A stretch of 22,248 nucleotides of DNA from DASPTT01 sp035623275 (GTDB taxonomy: Bacteria > Actinomycetota > Acidimicrobiia > Acidimicrobiales > UBA8190), in assembly GCA_035623275.1 (NCBI GenBank), contig DASPTT010000107.1, forward strand, positions 1 through 22,248, given 5' to 3'. The first letter of the stretch is position 1, and every line of letters starts with the position of its first letter. The position numbers were made by a program, and so were the translations under genes. The notes under the pieces are model-generated. The model made no database searches. It had not been told where the DNA came from and saw nothing but the letters and a program-made list of their open reading frames with translations. Shown here piece by piece: positions 1-8,935 of this stretch.

Positions 1-1230
1 CTGGCGACGGGTGGCTACGACGGGTTGCGCAAGGCCCTCACGATGACGCCCGAGGCGGTGTCGGAGGAGGTCAACGCGCTCAGCCTGCTGGGGCGGGGCG
101 GGGCCGGGTTCCCCGCGGGGCGCAAGTGGGCCATGATGCGCAAGGCGCCCACCAGCTACCTGGTGGTCAACGGCGACGAGAGCGAGCCCGCCACCTTCAA
201 GGACCACCTGCTCCTCGAGCGGGACCCGCACCAGCTGATCGAGGGCGTGGTCATCGCCGCCTACGCGCTCCAGGTCAGCCAGGCCTTCGTCTACGTGCGC
301 GGCGAGTTCGCCCTGGGTCTCGAGCGCGTCACCGCCGCGCTCAACGAGGCCTACGCCCACGGCGCCGTGGGGCGCGACATCTTCGGGTCGGGGTTCTCCG
401 TGGACGTGGTCGTCCACCCCGGCGCCGGCGCCTACATCTGCGGCGAGGAGACCGCGCTGCTCGAGAGCCTGGAGGGCAAGCGCGGCTTCCCCCGCATCAA
501 GCCCCCGTACTTCCCGGCCGCCATCGGCCTCTACGGCCAGCCCACCGCGGTCAACAACGTCGAGACCCTCTCCAACCTGCCCTGGGTCATGACCAACGGC
601 TCGGGCGCCTTCACCGCGCTGGGCGCGGGCCGCTCCACCGGCACGCGCCTGTTCGCCCTGGCCGGGCACGTGCGCAATCCCGGCGTCTACGAGGTCGAGA
701 TGGTCAAGACCACCTTCCGCGACCTCGTCTACGCGCCGGTCCTCGGCGGGGGGATCCCGGGCGGGCGCGAGCTCAAGGCCATCATCCCCGGCGGCGTGTC
801 CGCCCCCTGGTTCGGCCCCGAGCAGCTGGACCTCCCCCTCGGGCAGGACGAGGTGGCCGAGCAGGGGTCGATGCTGGGGTCTGGCTCGATCGTGGTCATG
901 GACGACGCCACCTGCGCGGTGCGCGCCGCGTGGCGCATCACCCGCTTCTTCTGGCGCGAGTCCTGCGGGCAGTGCACGCCGTGCCGGGAGGGGAGCGGCT
1001 GGCTGGAGAAGATCCTGCGCCGCATCGAGGACGGGGAGGGGCGCGAGGCCGACCTCGACCTGCTCATGGACGCGTGCGACAACCTGGCCCCCGGCGTGTC
1101 GTGGCCGCCCAAGCAGACGACGATCTGCGTGCTCGGCCCCTCCATCCCCTCCTCGATCGCCTCGGCCATCCGCATGTTCCGCGACGAGTTCCTGGTCCAC
1201 GTCAAAGAGGGCGGGTGCCCCCATGGCTGA
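1..1230 (+). CDS. nuoF: NADH-quinone oxidoreductase subunit F (5'-truncated)
   Basis: This is the NADH-oxidising, FMN-binding subunit of complex I, located on the cytoplasmic peripheral arm. The reading frame is open from base 1, so the N-terminus lies outside the window; 409 codons are visible. The first residues (LATGGYDGLRKAL) already match the NuoF family. The glycine-rich FMN/NADH region GRGGAGFPAGRKW is at visible codons about 31-43, and the second nucleotide-site motif GAGAYICGEETALLESLEG is near 140-160. The N3 4Fe-4S ligands are SCGQCTPC, with Cys at visible codons 322, 325 and 328, plus Cys376 in TTICVLGPS. The 47-residue gap before the last Cys is 7 longer than in Thermus Nqo1 (from memory), because of an SWPPKQT-type insert. 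The stop overlaps the nuoG start by 8 nt. nuoE would be expected just upstream, outside the window. Confidence 0.96.
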   Translation: MATGGYDGLRKALTMTPEAVSEEVNALSLLGRGGAGFPAGRKWAMMRKAPTSYLVVNGDESEPATFKDHLLLERDPHQLIEGVVIAAYALQVSQAFVYVRGEFALGLERVTAALNEAYAHGAVGRDIFGSGFSVDVVVHPGAGAYICGEETALLESLEGKRGFPRIKPPYFPAAIGLYGQPTAVNNVETLSNLPWVMTNGSGAFTALGAGRSTGTRLFALAGHVRNPGVYEVEMVKTTFRDLVYAPVLGGGIPGGRELKAIIPGGVSAPWFGPEQLDLPLGQDEVAEQGSMLGSGSIVVMDDATCAVRAAWRITRFFWRESCGQCTPCREGSGWLEKILRRIEDGEGREADLDLLMDACDNLAPGVSWPPKQTTICVLGPSIPSSIASAIRMFRDEFLVHVKEGGCPHG

Positions 1231-3961
1231 TCCCGTGGTGACGTCGCACCACGCCATCGCCCCGGCCGCGCCCGCGGGCGGGGGGGCGACCGTCTCCTTC
1301 ACCATCGACGGGCGGGAGGCCACCGCGGCGGCAGGGGAGTTCCTCATCGCCGCGGCCGAGCGGTCGGGGACCTTCATCCCGCGCTTCTGCTACCACCCGC
1401 GGATGAAGCCGGTGGGCATGTGCCGCATGTGCCTGGTCGAGGTGGGCGGCCCCCGCGGGCCGAGCCTGCAGCCGGCCTGCTACGTGCCGGTGACCGAGGG
1501 CATGGAGGTCGTCACGGAGTCCGAGGCGGTGAAGAAGGCGCAGGACGGCGTGCTCGAGTTCCTGCTCGTGAACCACCCCCTCGACTGCCCGGTGTGCGAC
1601 AAGGGAGGAGAGTGCCCGCTCCAGGACCAGACCCTGGCCTACGGTCCGGGCGAGACGCGCTTCGTCGAGGAGAAGCGCCACTGGCCCAAGCCCATCCCCA
1701 TCTCGGAGCTGGTGCTCCTCGACCGCGAGCGCTGCATCCAGTGCGGCCGCTGCGTGCGCTTCGCCAACGAGATCGCGGGCGAGGCCCAGATCGACTTCTT
1801 GGGGCGCGGGGACGCGATCGAGGTGAACATCTTCGACGGCCACGCCTTTTCGTCGTACTTCAGCGGCAACACCGTGCAGATCTGCCCGGTGGGCGCCCTC
1901 ACGGCCACGCCCTACCGCTTCACCGGGCGGCCGTGGGACCTCGACCAGGTCGAGTCCACCTGCACCACGTGCGCGCTGGGGTGCCGGGTGGCCGTGCAGT
2001 CGTCGTTCAACCGGGTGACGCGCCAGCTCGGGATCGACAGCGACCCGGTCAACCACAGCTGGCTGTGCGACAAGGGCCGCTACGGGTACGAGGCCGTCAA
2101 CGGCGAGGAACGCGTCACCGAGCCGCTGGTGCGCGGCGAGGACGGCGAGCTGGCCCCCGCGTCCTGGGCCGAGGCGCTGGAGGCGGTGGCGCAGCGCCTG
2201 GCCGCGGTGCGCGACGAGCGCGGGCCGCAGGCCATCGGCGTGATCGGCGGGGCGCGGCTCACCAACGAGGACGCGTACGCCTGGGCCAAGCTGGCCAAGG
2301 GCGTGCTCGGCACCGACTCGGTCGACGCCCAGCTGGGCGACGGGCTACCGGCCGACCTCGTGCTCGGCCTGCCCCGGGCCACGATCGACGATGCCACCTC
2401 GGCCCGGTGCGTGGTCGTCCTGGCGGGCGACCTGCGCGAGGAGCTGCCCGTCCTCTCCATCCGCCTGCGCGGCGCCGCGCTCGACGACGGGGTGCCGGTG
2501 GTGGAGCTGACCCCGCTGCGCACGTCACTGACCGAGTGGGCGACCGCGTCCCTGCCGTACCGGCCGGGCGAGCCGGGTGCGCTGGCCCGGGCGCTGGTGT
2601 CGGGGGCGAGGCCCGAGACCGTCGACGCCGACGTGTGGACGGCGGCCACCGGCGCGCTGGCCGGCGCCGGCGAGGGCGGGGAGGGGATCGTCGTGGTCCT
2701 GGGACGCCCCTCCCTCGCGGAGCACGAGGCGGTCGTGGCCGACGCCGCGCTGGCCCTGGCCGCGGCATGGCCCAAGGCCGCCTTCCTGCCCGCCCTGCGC
2801 CGGGGCAACGTGCTGGGCGCCCTCGACATGGGGCTGGCGCCGGGGGTGCTGCCCGGGCGCGTCGGCCTCGACGGTGGCCGGGCCTGGTACGCCGACGCGT
2901 GGGGCGCCGCCCCCGAGGCTCCCGGGCGCGACTGCGCGGGGATCCTCGCCGCGCTCGCCGAGGGCGACATGGGCGCGCTGGTGCTCCTCGGGGCCGACCC
3001 GCTGGCCGACTTCCCCGACGCCCGGACGGCTGCCGCGGCCCTGGAGGCCGCGCCCTTCGTGGTGGCTGTCGACAGCTTCCTGTCGTCGTCGTCCGCCACC
3101 GCCGACGTGGTCCTGCCTGCGGTCATGCACCACGAGCGCTCCGGCACCACCACCAACATCGAGGGCCGCATCACCAGGGTCGGGCAGAAGATCGTCGCCC
3201 CCGGACAGTGCTGGCCCGACTGGATGATCGCGGCCGAGCTCGCCGCACGGCTGGGCGGTGACCTCGGCGTGGCGAGCGTGGGCGACCTGTGGGACGAGAT
3301 CGAGCGCCTCTCGCCCGCCCACGCCGGCATCACCGGCACGGCACTGGACGCCCCTGCCAACCGCGACGGGATCGTCGCGCCGCTCAAGGGCACGCCGCTC
3401 GTCATCGGCCGGCGTACCCCGCCGCGCATCGACCCCGTGGCCACGCCCGGCATCGAGGCCGTCGAGCGCCAGGGGGCGCCACCGCGGGCGGGATCCGCCG
3501 AGCCGCTCGGGTCCGCCGTCGCCGCCGTGGGCGCGGCCGTGGTTGGCGCGGCCGTGGAGGCGGCCCCGTCCAACCGACCGGCGCTGCTGGCCGCGCCGGC
3601 CTCGGTCGCGGTGCCCCGTGGGCCCGCACCCGACAGCTACTCGCTGCGCCTGGTGTCCTCCCGGCGCCTCTACGACGACGGCGCGTCGCTCACCGCGTCG
3701 CCCTCGCTCGCCTCGCTCGGCGTCGAGCTGGTGCTGCGGGCGCACCGGGGCGAGCTCGAGCGGCTCGGCGTGGCCGACGGCGGCCTCGTCCGGGTGCGCT
3801 CGTCGCGTGGCGCGCTGGAGCTCGAGGCGCGTGCCGACGACGGCGTGGCCCGCGGCACGGCGGCCCTCGACTTCAACGTCCAGGGACCCGACGACGCCAG
3901 CGCCGCCGCGCTCATCGACGCGGCGGAGGCCGTCGTCGACGTCCGTCTGGAGTCCCTGTGA
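1223..3961 (+). CDS. nuoG: NADH-quinone oxidoreductase subunit G
   Basis: The 912-aa large Fe-S subunit of complex I carries electrons from NuoF towards NuoI. The N-terminal 2Fe-2S ferredoxin domain has Cys56, 67, 70 and 86. A His118/Cys122/125/131 motif (HPLDCPVCDKGGEC) binds the N5 cluster. The N4 4Fe-4S cluster uses Cys171, 174, 177 and 221. A further C-x2-C-x3-C-x27-C set (Cys247, 250, 254, 282) fits the optional N7 cluster of some bacterial complexes. From about residue 290 the protein is a molybdopterin-oxidoreductase-like domain that binds no cofactor in this family. An Ala/Val-rich linker (about 755-795) with an imperfect repeat precedes a C-terminal beta-barrel-like domain (about 805-912). 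ATG at 1223 lies inside the end of nuoF, as is normal for tight operons. The stop overlaps nuoH by 4 nt. Confidence 0.96.
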   Translation: MADPVVTSHHAIAPAAPAGGGATVSFTIDGREATAAAGEFLIAAAERSGTFIPRFCYHPRMKPVGMCRMCLVEVGGPRGPSLQPACYVPVTEGMEVVTESEAVKKAQDGVLEFLLVNHPLDCPVCDKGGECPLQDQTLAYGPGETRFVEEKRHWPKPIPISELVLLDRERCIQCGRCVRFANEIAGEAQIDFLGRGDAIEVNIFDGHAFSSYFSGNTVQICPVGALTATPYRFTGRPWDLDQVESTCTTCALGCRVAVQSSFNRVTRQLGIDSDPVNHSWLCDKGRYGYEAVNGEERVTEPLVRGEDGELAPASWAEALEAVAQRLAAVRDERGPQAIGVIGGARLTNEDAYAWAKLAKGVLGTDSVDAQLGDGLPADLVLGLPRATIDDATSARCVVVLAGDLREELPVLSIRLRGAALDDGVPVVELTPLRTSLTEWATASLPYRPGEPGALARALVSGARPETVDADVWTAATGALAGAGEGGEGIVVVLGRPSLAEHEAVVADAALALAAAWPKAAFLPALRRGNVLGALDMGLAPGVLPGRVGLDGGRAWYADAWGAAPEAPGRDCAGILAALAEGDMGALVLLGADPLADFPDARTAAAALEAAPFVVAVDSFLSSSSATADVVLPAVMHHERSGTTTNIEGRITRVGQKIVAPGQCWPDWMIAAELAARLGGDLGVASVGDLWDEIERLSPAHAGITGTALDAPANRDGIVAPLKGTPLVIGRRTPPRIDPVATPGIEAVERQGAPPRAGSAEPLGSAVAAVGAAVVGAAVEAAPSNRPALLAAPASVAVPRGPAPDSYSLRLVSSRRLYDDGASLTASPSLASLGVELVLRAHRGELERLGVADGGLVRVRSSRGALELEARADDGVARGTAALDFNVQGPDDASAAALIDAAEAVVDVRLESL

Positions 3962-5187
3962 CCCCCGCGCTCGTGACCGCCACGCCGTTGACCGGTGCCG
4001 CCGCCCGGCTGGCCCTGGACCCGCTCTACGCGCACGGCGTGGGCTGGTGGGTGCTCATCGTCGACATCATCAAGGTCCTGGTGGTGTTCGGCGCGCTGCT
4101 GGTGTCCGTGATGATGATGATCTGGTTCGAGCGCAAGGTCATCTCGGACATGCAGGCGCGCATCGGCCCCAACCGAGCAGGTCCCTTCGGGCTGCTCCAG
4201 TCCATGGCCGACGGCATCAAGCTGTTCTTCAAGGAGGACCTGCTCCCCGAGCGGGCGGATCGCCTCGTGTTCAAGCTGGCGCCGTACCTGTCGATCGTCC
4301 CGGCGCTGATCGCCTTCTCGATCGTGCCCATCGGGGGCGAGGTGACGATCGCCGGGCACACCTTCGAGCTGCAGCTGGCCGACCCGCCGATCGGCATCCT
4401 GCTGCTGCTGGCCATGAGCTCCATCGCGGTCTACGGCGTCATGCTGGCGGGCTGGTCCTCGGGCTCGAAGTACCCGCTGCTGGGCTCGGTGCGCGCCTCG
4501 GCGCAGATGATCTCCTACGAGGCCGCGCTGGGCATGACCGTCATCATGGTGGTGCTGCTCACCGGTTCGCTCTCCACGCGCGCCATCGTGAACGCCCAGT
4601 CCGACACCTTCTTCGTCAGCTGGAACATCATCCGCCTCGGGTTCGTCCCCTTCGCCATCTTCATGATCGCCATCACCGCCGAGCTCACCCGCCCGCCCTT
4701 CGACCTGGTCGAGGCGGAACAGGAGCTGGTCGGAGGCTTCAACACGGAGTACTCGTCCATCCGCTTCGCGCTGTTCTTCCTGGCCGAGTTCATGAACGTG
4801 ATCACGATGTCGGCCATCATCGTCACGCTGTTCCTCGGCGGGCCCGACGGGCCGGTGATCCATGGCTTCCTGCCCTGGCTCTGGCCCATCCTGTGGTTCC
4901 TGGGCAAGACCCTCGTCTTCCTCTTCGTGTACGTGTGGCTGCGTGGCGCACTGCCGCGGCTGCGCTACGACCAGCTCATGGACCTGGGTTGGAAGGTCCT
5001 CATCCCGCTGTCGCTGGGCTGGACGCTCGTCGTGGCCGCGGTGATGGTCGGGCACTGGTGGGGGGTGGCCGTGGTCGGTGCCCTGGCGGTGGGCGGCGGG
5101 CTCCTCCTGCGCTCGATCCACGTGGGCGGCCAACGTGAGGGCGCCACCGGGGACATGGTGGTCCGACCCGACGAGGTGACGGGCTGA
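3958..5187 (+). CDS. nuoH: NADH-quinone oxidoreductase subunit H
   Basis: This is the membrane subunit that forms the base of the quinone-binding chamber, linking the peripheral arm to the pumping arm. The chosen GTG start overlaps the nuoG stop (GTGA) and gives 409 aa; an in-frame GTG at 3973 is possible. The frame runs further upstream but that would lie inside nuoG. Family signatures are clear: a first helix ending in WFERKVISDMQARIGPNRAG, then LLQSMADGIKLFFKED, and later ELTRPPFDLVEAEQELVGGF followed by NTEYSS, which is the acidic loop near the quinone channel. About eight hydrophobic helices are seen. A polar C-terminal tail of about 25 residues (ending VVRPDEVTG) follows the last helix, as in many actinobacterial NuoH. 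The stop shares one base with the nuoI ATG. Confidence 0.95.
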   Translation: MTPALVTATPLTGAAARLALDPLYAHGVGWWVLIVDIIKVLVVFGALLVSVMMMIWFERKVISDMQARIGPNRAGPFGLLQSMADGIKLFFKEDLLPERADRLVFKLAPYLSIVPALIAFSIVPIGGEVTIAGHTFELQLADPPIGILLLLAMSSIAVYGVMLAGWSSGSKYPLLGSVRASAQMISYEAALGMTVIMVVLLTGSLSTRAIVNAQSDTFFVSWNIIRLGFVPFAIFMIAITAELTRPPFDLVEAEQELVGGFNTEYSSIRFALFFLAEFMNVITMSAIIVTLFLGGPDGPVIHGFLPWLWPILWFLGKTLVFLFVYVWLRGALPRLRYDQLMDLGWKVLIPLSLGWTLVVAAVMVGHWWGVAVVGALAVGGGLLLRSIHVGGQREGATGDMVVRPDEVTG

Positions 5188-5960
5188 TGGGCTTCCTCGA
5201 CAACCTGCGCGACGACCTGAGCTTCTTCGGCGGGTTCAAGGTCACCCTGGAGCAGATGGCCAAGCCCCGGGTCACCAACCAGTACCCGAACGCCAAGCGC
5301 GAGAAGCCGCTTCGCCTCCACGGTCGCCACGTCCTCAACCGCTACGAGGACGGGATGGAGAAGTGCATCGGCTGCGAGCTGTGCGCCGGCGTGTGCCCTG
5401 CGGACTGCATCTACGTGCGCGGGGCGGACAACCCGCCCGACGACCCGGTGTCGCCCGGCGAGCGCTACGGCTTCGTCTACGAGATCAACTACCTGCGCTG
5501 CATCCACTGCGACATGTGCGTCGAGGCCTGCCCGACCGAGGCCATCACCGAGTCGAAGCTCTTCGAGTTCTCCTTCACCAACCGGGCCGACGCCATCTAC
5601 ACCAAGGAGGAGCTACTGGTCGGCGACGACGGCAGACCCAAGCAGCTGCCGTGGGAGGACTGGCGCGAGGGCGACGACCTGCACACCTCCGCGTGGATGC
5701 GGGCCACCTCCCCCGGCGGCAGCGCCGCCTACGAGGGCCGGGTCCAGTGGTCGGGCGAGCTCGGCTACGGGGTGCGCGCCCCCGAAGGGGGCCAGAGCGG
5801 CCTGCGTGACGACGAGGCCACCGGGTCCCGCCAGCTCCGGGACGTGTTCGCCGCCCACCTCGAGATGAGCGAGCTCCCGCCCGAGGAGCGCGGGGTCCGG
5901 GGTGCGATCTCCAGGGCCAAGCGTCGGCTCCCGGCGGGGCGCGCGTCGAGGAAGCCGTGA
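5187..5960 (+). CDS. nuoI: NADH-quinone oxidoreductase subunit I
   Basis: This 257-aa ferredoxin-like subunit carries clusters N6a and N6b and passes electrons from NuoG to the N2/quinone site. Two CxxCxxCxxxCP motifs are intact: Cys60, 63, 66, 70 (KCIGCELCAGVCP) and Cys105, 108, 111, 115 (RCIHCDMCVEACP). The first 25 residues are amphipathic, consistent with lying on the membrane beside NuoH. After the usual family end near KEELLVGDDG (about residue 148) there is an extension of about 100 residues, rich in charged residues and Gly/Ala, with no motif I recognise. ATG 5187 follows directly from the nuoH stop (TGATG). The end overlaps nuoJ. Confidence 0.95.
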   Translation: MGFLDNLRDDLSFFGGFKVTLEQMAKPRVTNQYPNAKREKPLRLHGRHVLNRYEDGMEKCIGCELCAGVCPADCIYVRGADNPPDDPVSPGERYGFVYEINYLRCIHCDMCVEACPTEAITESKLFEFSFTNRADAIYTKEELLVGDDGRPKQLPWEDWREGDDLHTSAWMRATSPGGSAAYEGRVQWSGELGYGVRAPEGGQSGLRDDEATGSRQLRDVFAAHLEMSELPPEERGVRGAISRAKRRLPAGRASRKP

Positions 5961-6658
5961 TGATCCACCTGCTGCCTCTGCTCGGCGCGGCCAGCACCGT
6001 CGACCGCGTCGTCTTCGCCATCGCGGCGACGATCGTCGTGGTCGGCGCCATCGGCGTGGTGACGAGCCGCAACCCCGTGCACGCCGCGCTCATGCTGATC
6101 CTGACCCTCTTCGGAGTGGCGATCATCTTCGTCGCCCAGCAGGCCAATTTCCTGGCCGCCGTGCAGGTCATCGTGTACGCGGGCGCCATCGTGGTGCTGT
6201 TCCTCTTCGTCATCATGTTCCTCGGGGTCGACCGCGAGGAGGACATCGGGGAGGAGCCACTGCGCTTCCAGCGCCCAGTGGCCATCGTGCTGGTCCTGCT
6301 GACCGCGGCGGGTCTCCTGCTGGTCGGCATCAAGACCAAGTGGGCGGTGGGGGCGCACTCGGTCGCGGGACCGGCGACCGGCCAGCCGGGCGGCGACGTC
6401 GCCGCGCTGGGCCGCTCGGTGTTCACCACCTACCTGTTCCCGTTCGAGGCGACCGCCGCGCTGCTGGTCATCGCCGTCGTCGGGGCCGTGGTCCTGGCCC
6501 GCCGCCCCAGGGTGGGTGAGGTCGTGCCGGAGCAGGTCGTGCCGGAGGCCGTGGCGGAGGAGGGCGGGCAGGACCCGGACACCGTGGCGGACGGGTCCGG
6601 CGAGCCCGTGGCGGCCGGCGGCCCGCCGGCCGCGGGCGAGGCCGAGGGGGACCGGTGA
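5960..6658 (+). CDS. nuoJ: NADH-quinone oxidoreductase subunit J
   Basis: This membrane subunit of complex I sits between NuoH/NuoA and NuoK. From ATG 5960 it is 232 aa; a GTG at 5957 adds one residue, and both choices overlap the nuoI stop. Five hydrophobic helices are visible. The family motif for helices 2-3 is present (NPVHAALMLILTLFGVAIIF, then QVIVYAGAIVVLFLFVIMFLG). The latter contains the glycine that allows the pi-bulge in helix 3. After the last helix (ending VVLARRP, about residue 180) comes a hydrophilic Pro/Ala/Gly/Glu-rich tail of about 50 residues, probably disordered. The stop overlaps the nuoK start (GTGA). Confidence 0.94.
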   Translation: MIHLLPLLGAASTVDRVVFAIAATIVVVGAIGVVTSRNPVHAALMLILTLFGVAIIFVAQQANFLAAVQVIVYAGAIVVLFLFVIMFLGVDREEDIGEEPLRFQRPVAIVLVLLTAAGLLLVGIKTKWAVGAHSVAGPATGQPGGDVAALGRSVFTTYLFPFEATAALLVIAVVGAVVLARRPRVGEVVPEQVVPEAVAEEGGQDPDTVADGSGEPVAAGGPPAAGEAEGDR

Positions 6659-6960
6659 GCATCGGCGGCCAGTGGTACCTGGCGCTGTCCATGGTCGTCT
6701 TCGCCATCGGCGCGCTCGGCCTGCTCGTGCGGCGCAACGTGCTCGTGATGTTCATGTGCGTGGAGCTGATGCTCAACGCCGCCAACATCGCCTTCGTCAC
6801 CTTCGCCCGCATGCTCGACGACATCGGGGGCCAGTCCCTGGTGTTCTTCGTCCTGGTGGTGGCGGCGGCCGAGGTCGTGGTCGGCCTCGGCATCGTCGTC
6901 GCCATCTTCCGGCGCCGCAAGGGCGCGACCGCCGACGACCTGCACGTGCTCAAGGGCTGA
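6655..6960 (+). CDS. nuoK: NADH-quinone oxidoreductase subunit K
   Basis: A 101-aa, three-helix membrane subunit of the proton-translocating arm. The conserved intramembrane glutamates are both present: Glu37 in CVELMLNAANIAFV and Glu73 in AAAEVVVGLGI. Length and both motifs match the family exactly. It starts with GTG 6655, overlapping the nuoJ stop by 4 nt, and ends 16 nt before nuoL. The basic cytoplasmic end RRRKGATADDLHVLKG is typical of high-GC Gram-positive versions. Confidence 0.95.
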   Translation: MSIGGQWYLALSMVVFAIGALGLLVRRNVLVMFMCVELMLNAANIAFVTFARMLDDIGGQSLVFFVLVVAAAEVVVGLGIVVAIFRRRKGATADDLHVLKG

Positions 6961-6976
6961 GGACCCGGGACCGACG

Positions 6977-8935
6977 ATGCTGCACCTTGCCTACCTGATG
7001 CCGCTGCTGCCGCTGGCCGGCTTCGTCGTGCTCGCCGCCTTCGGCCGGCGCCTCGGCGACCCGTGGGCGGGGTGGCTGGGCACCGCCACCATCGCCGCCT
7101 CGTTCGTGATCGCCTGCCTCGTCACCGCCGGCCTGCTCCAGCACCCGAGCGGCGCGTCGCGCGAGTTCGTGCAGAACCTCTGGACCTGGATCCCCGTGGG
7201 CGGGCTGCAGGTGCACGCGGCACTGCTCGTCGACCCACTGTCGATGACGATGGCGCTCTTCGTCACGGGGATCAGCGCGCTGATCCACCTGTACTCGATC
7301 GGGTACATGAAGGGCGACCCGGACTACCCCAAGTTCTTCGTCTACCTGAACCTCTTCGTCGCCTCGATGCTCCTGCTGGTCCTGGGCGACAACCTGCTCT
7401 TCACCTTCGTCGGCTGGGAGGGCGTGGGGGTGTGCTCGTACTGGCTGGTCGCCTTCTGGTTCGGGCGCGACACCGCCGCCAGCGCGGGAAAGAAGGCCTT
7501 CATCTACAACCGGCTGGCCGACGTCGGGTTCCTCCTCGCCATGTTCCTCGTCTTCGGCTCCACGGGAACGCTCAACTACCTCGGCATCTTCGGCCACGTC
7601 CACGCGCTGTCGTCGGGCACGGTGACCGCCGTCTGCCTGCTGCTCTTCGTGGCCGCCGTGGGCAAGTCCGCGCAGATCCCGCTGTTCCCCTGGCTGGCCG
7701 ACGCCATGGAGGGCCCCACGCCCGTCTCCGCCCTCATCCACGCCGCCACCATGGTGACCGCGGGCGTCTACCTCATGTGCCGGATCAGCCCGCTGCTGGC
7801 CGCGTCGCACACCTCGCAGGTGATCATCGCCAGCTTCGGCGTGGCGACCGCCCTGGTCGCCGCCACCATCGGCTGCGCCCAGCAGGACATCAAGAAGGTC
7901 CTCGCCTACTCCACGGTCTCCCAGCTCGGCTACATGTTCCTGGGGGTGGGCACCGGCGCCTACGAGGCCGCCATCTTCCTCATGGTGGCGCACGCCTTCT
8001 TCAAGGCGCTGCTCTTCCTCGGGGCCGGGTCGGTGATCCACGGCCTGCACGACGAGCAGGACCTCAAGCGTATGGGCAACGTGCGCGTGTACATGGCCCT
8101 GACGTTCTTCACCTTCGGGGTCGGGTGGCTGGCCATCGCCGGCGTCCCGCCGCTGTCGGGCTTCTTCGCCAAGGGCGACATCCTGACCAACGCCTTCGCC
8201 CGCTACAAGGTGCTGTGGGCCCTCGGCGTGCTCACCGCCGCGCTGACCGCCTACTACATGAGCCGGCTCACCGCGCTGGCCTTCTTCGGTGAGGACCGCT
8301 GGCGCCGGGTGCCGAGCGAGCCCGACCTCGCGGATCTCGACGCCGCGGCGGGTGGCTCGCCCGTCTACCACGCCACCGCCGAGGCCGGGCACGTGGCCGA
8401 GCCCCACGAGCCGCCGTGGGTCATGACCTCGCCCCTGGTCGTCCTGGCCGTCCTGTCCTTCGGCGGCGGCCTCCTGCTGCTGCCCGGCAACCCGTTCAGC
8501 TGGAACCCGCTGTCGTGGGTGGCGCCCGTGTTCGGCCAGAGCCTCTACGACGCCCACCTCTCGGCGGCCACCCAGTGGGTGCTCGCCATCGTGGACGCGA
8601 CCATGGCGGTGATCGGCATCGCGGTGGCCATGCGCCTGTGGCTGCCGCGCCCGGAGATCCCCGCACTCGAGCCGGCGGTGCTGCGGCGGTCGTACTTCAT
8701 CGACGACGTCTACGACCGCGTCATCGGCCTCCCCGGCCAGGCTCTGGCCCGGCTGAGCGCCGTCGGGGACGTGAAGGTGATCGACGGCGCGGTCAACGGG
8801 CTGGCGCGCGCCGCGCGTGCCGGGGGATCGGGCCTTCGGCGGGTCCAGACCGGTTTCGTGCGCCAGTACGCGGTGGGCATCGTCGTGGGCCTCGTGGCCC
8901 TGCTGGCCTGGATGGCGACGAGGGCATGGTCATGA
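6977..8935 (+). CDS. nuoL: NADH-quinone oxidoreductase subunit L
   Basis: The 652-aa distal antiporter-like proton-pumping subunit, with the long lateral helix at its C-terminus. Family signatures are DPLSMTMALFVTGISALIHLYSIGYM near residue 80-105 and GWEGVGVCSYWL, which holds the helix-5 glutamate. VGKSAQIPLFPWLADAMEGP holds the helix-7 lysine, and ALIHAATMVTAGVYL holds the conserved histidine. A further conserved lysine is in AFFKALLFLGAGSVIH. A polar insert (about residues 437-478, between FFGEDRW and PPWVMTSP) separates helix 13 from the C-terminal helices. A 16-nt gap follows nuoK, with only weak GA-rich ribosome-binding sequence (CTGAGGA). The stop codon overlaps an ATG that opens a mini-ORF leading into nuoM. 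Confidence 0.95.
   Translation: MLHLAYLMPLLPLAGFVVLAAFGRRLGDPWAGWLGTATIAASFVIACLVTAGLLQHPSGASREFVQNLWTWIPVGGLQVHAALLVDPLSMTMALFVTGISALIHLYSIGYMKGDPDYPKFFVYLNLFVASMLLLVLGDNLLFTFVGWEGVGVCSYWLVAFWFGRDTAASAGKKAFIYNRLADVGFLLAMFLVFGSTGTLNYLGIFGHVHALSSGTVTAVCLLLFVAAVGKSAQIPLFPWLADAMEGPTPVSALIHAATMVTAGVYLMCRISPLLAASHTSQVIIASFGVATALVAATIGCAQQDIKKVLAYSTVSQLGYMFLGVGTGAYEAAIFLMVAHAFFKALLFLGAGSVIHGLHDEQDLKRMGNVRVYMALTFFTFGVGWLAIAGVPPLSGFFAKGDILTNAFARYKVLWALGVLTAALTAYYMSRLTALAFFGEDRWRRVPSEPDLADLDAAAGGSPVYHATAEAGHVAEPHEPPWVMTSPLVVLAVLSFGGGLLLLPGNPFSWNPLSWVAPVFGQSLYDAHLSAATQWVLAIVDATMAVIGIAVAMRLWLPRPEIPALEPAVLRRSYFIDDVYDRVIGLPGQALARLSAVGDVKVIDGAVNGLARAARAGGSGLRRVQTGFVRQYAVGIVVGLVALLAWMATRAWS

Noticed and set aside
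3289..3957. Upstream open frame fused to nuoH
   Set aside because: It overlaps nuoG and is Arg-rich shadow sequence; NuoH homology starts after GTG 3958.
3670..5133. Long - strand open frames opposite nuoH and other nuo genes
   Set aside because: They are rich in His/Glu/Gln or Arg/Pro, the expected mirror of GC-rich membrane-protein codons, and have no motifs or start signals.
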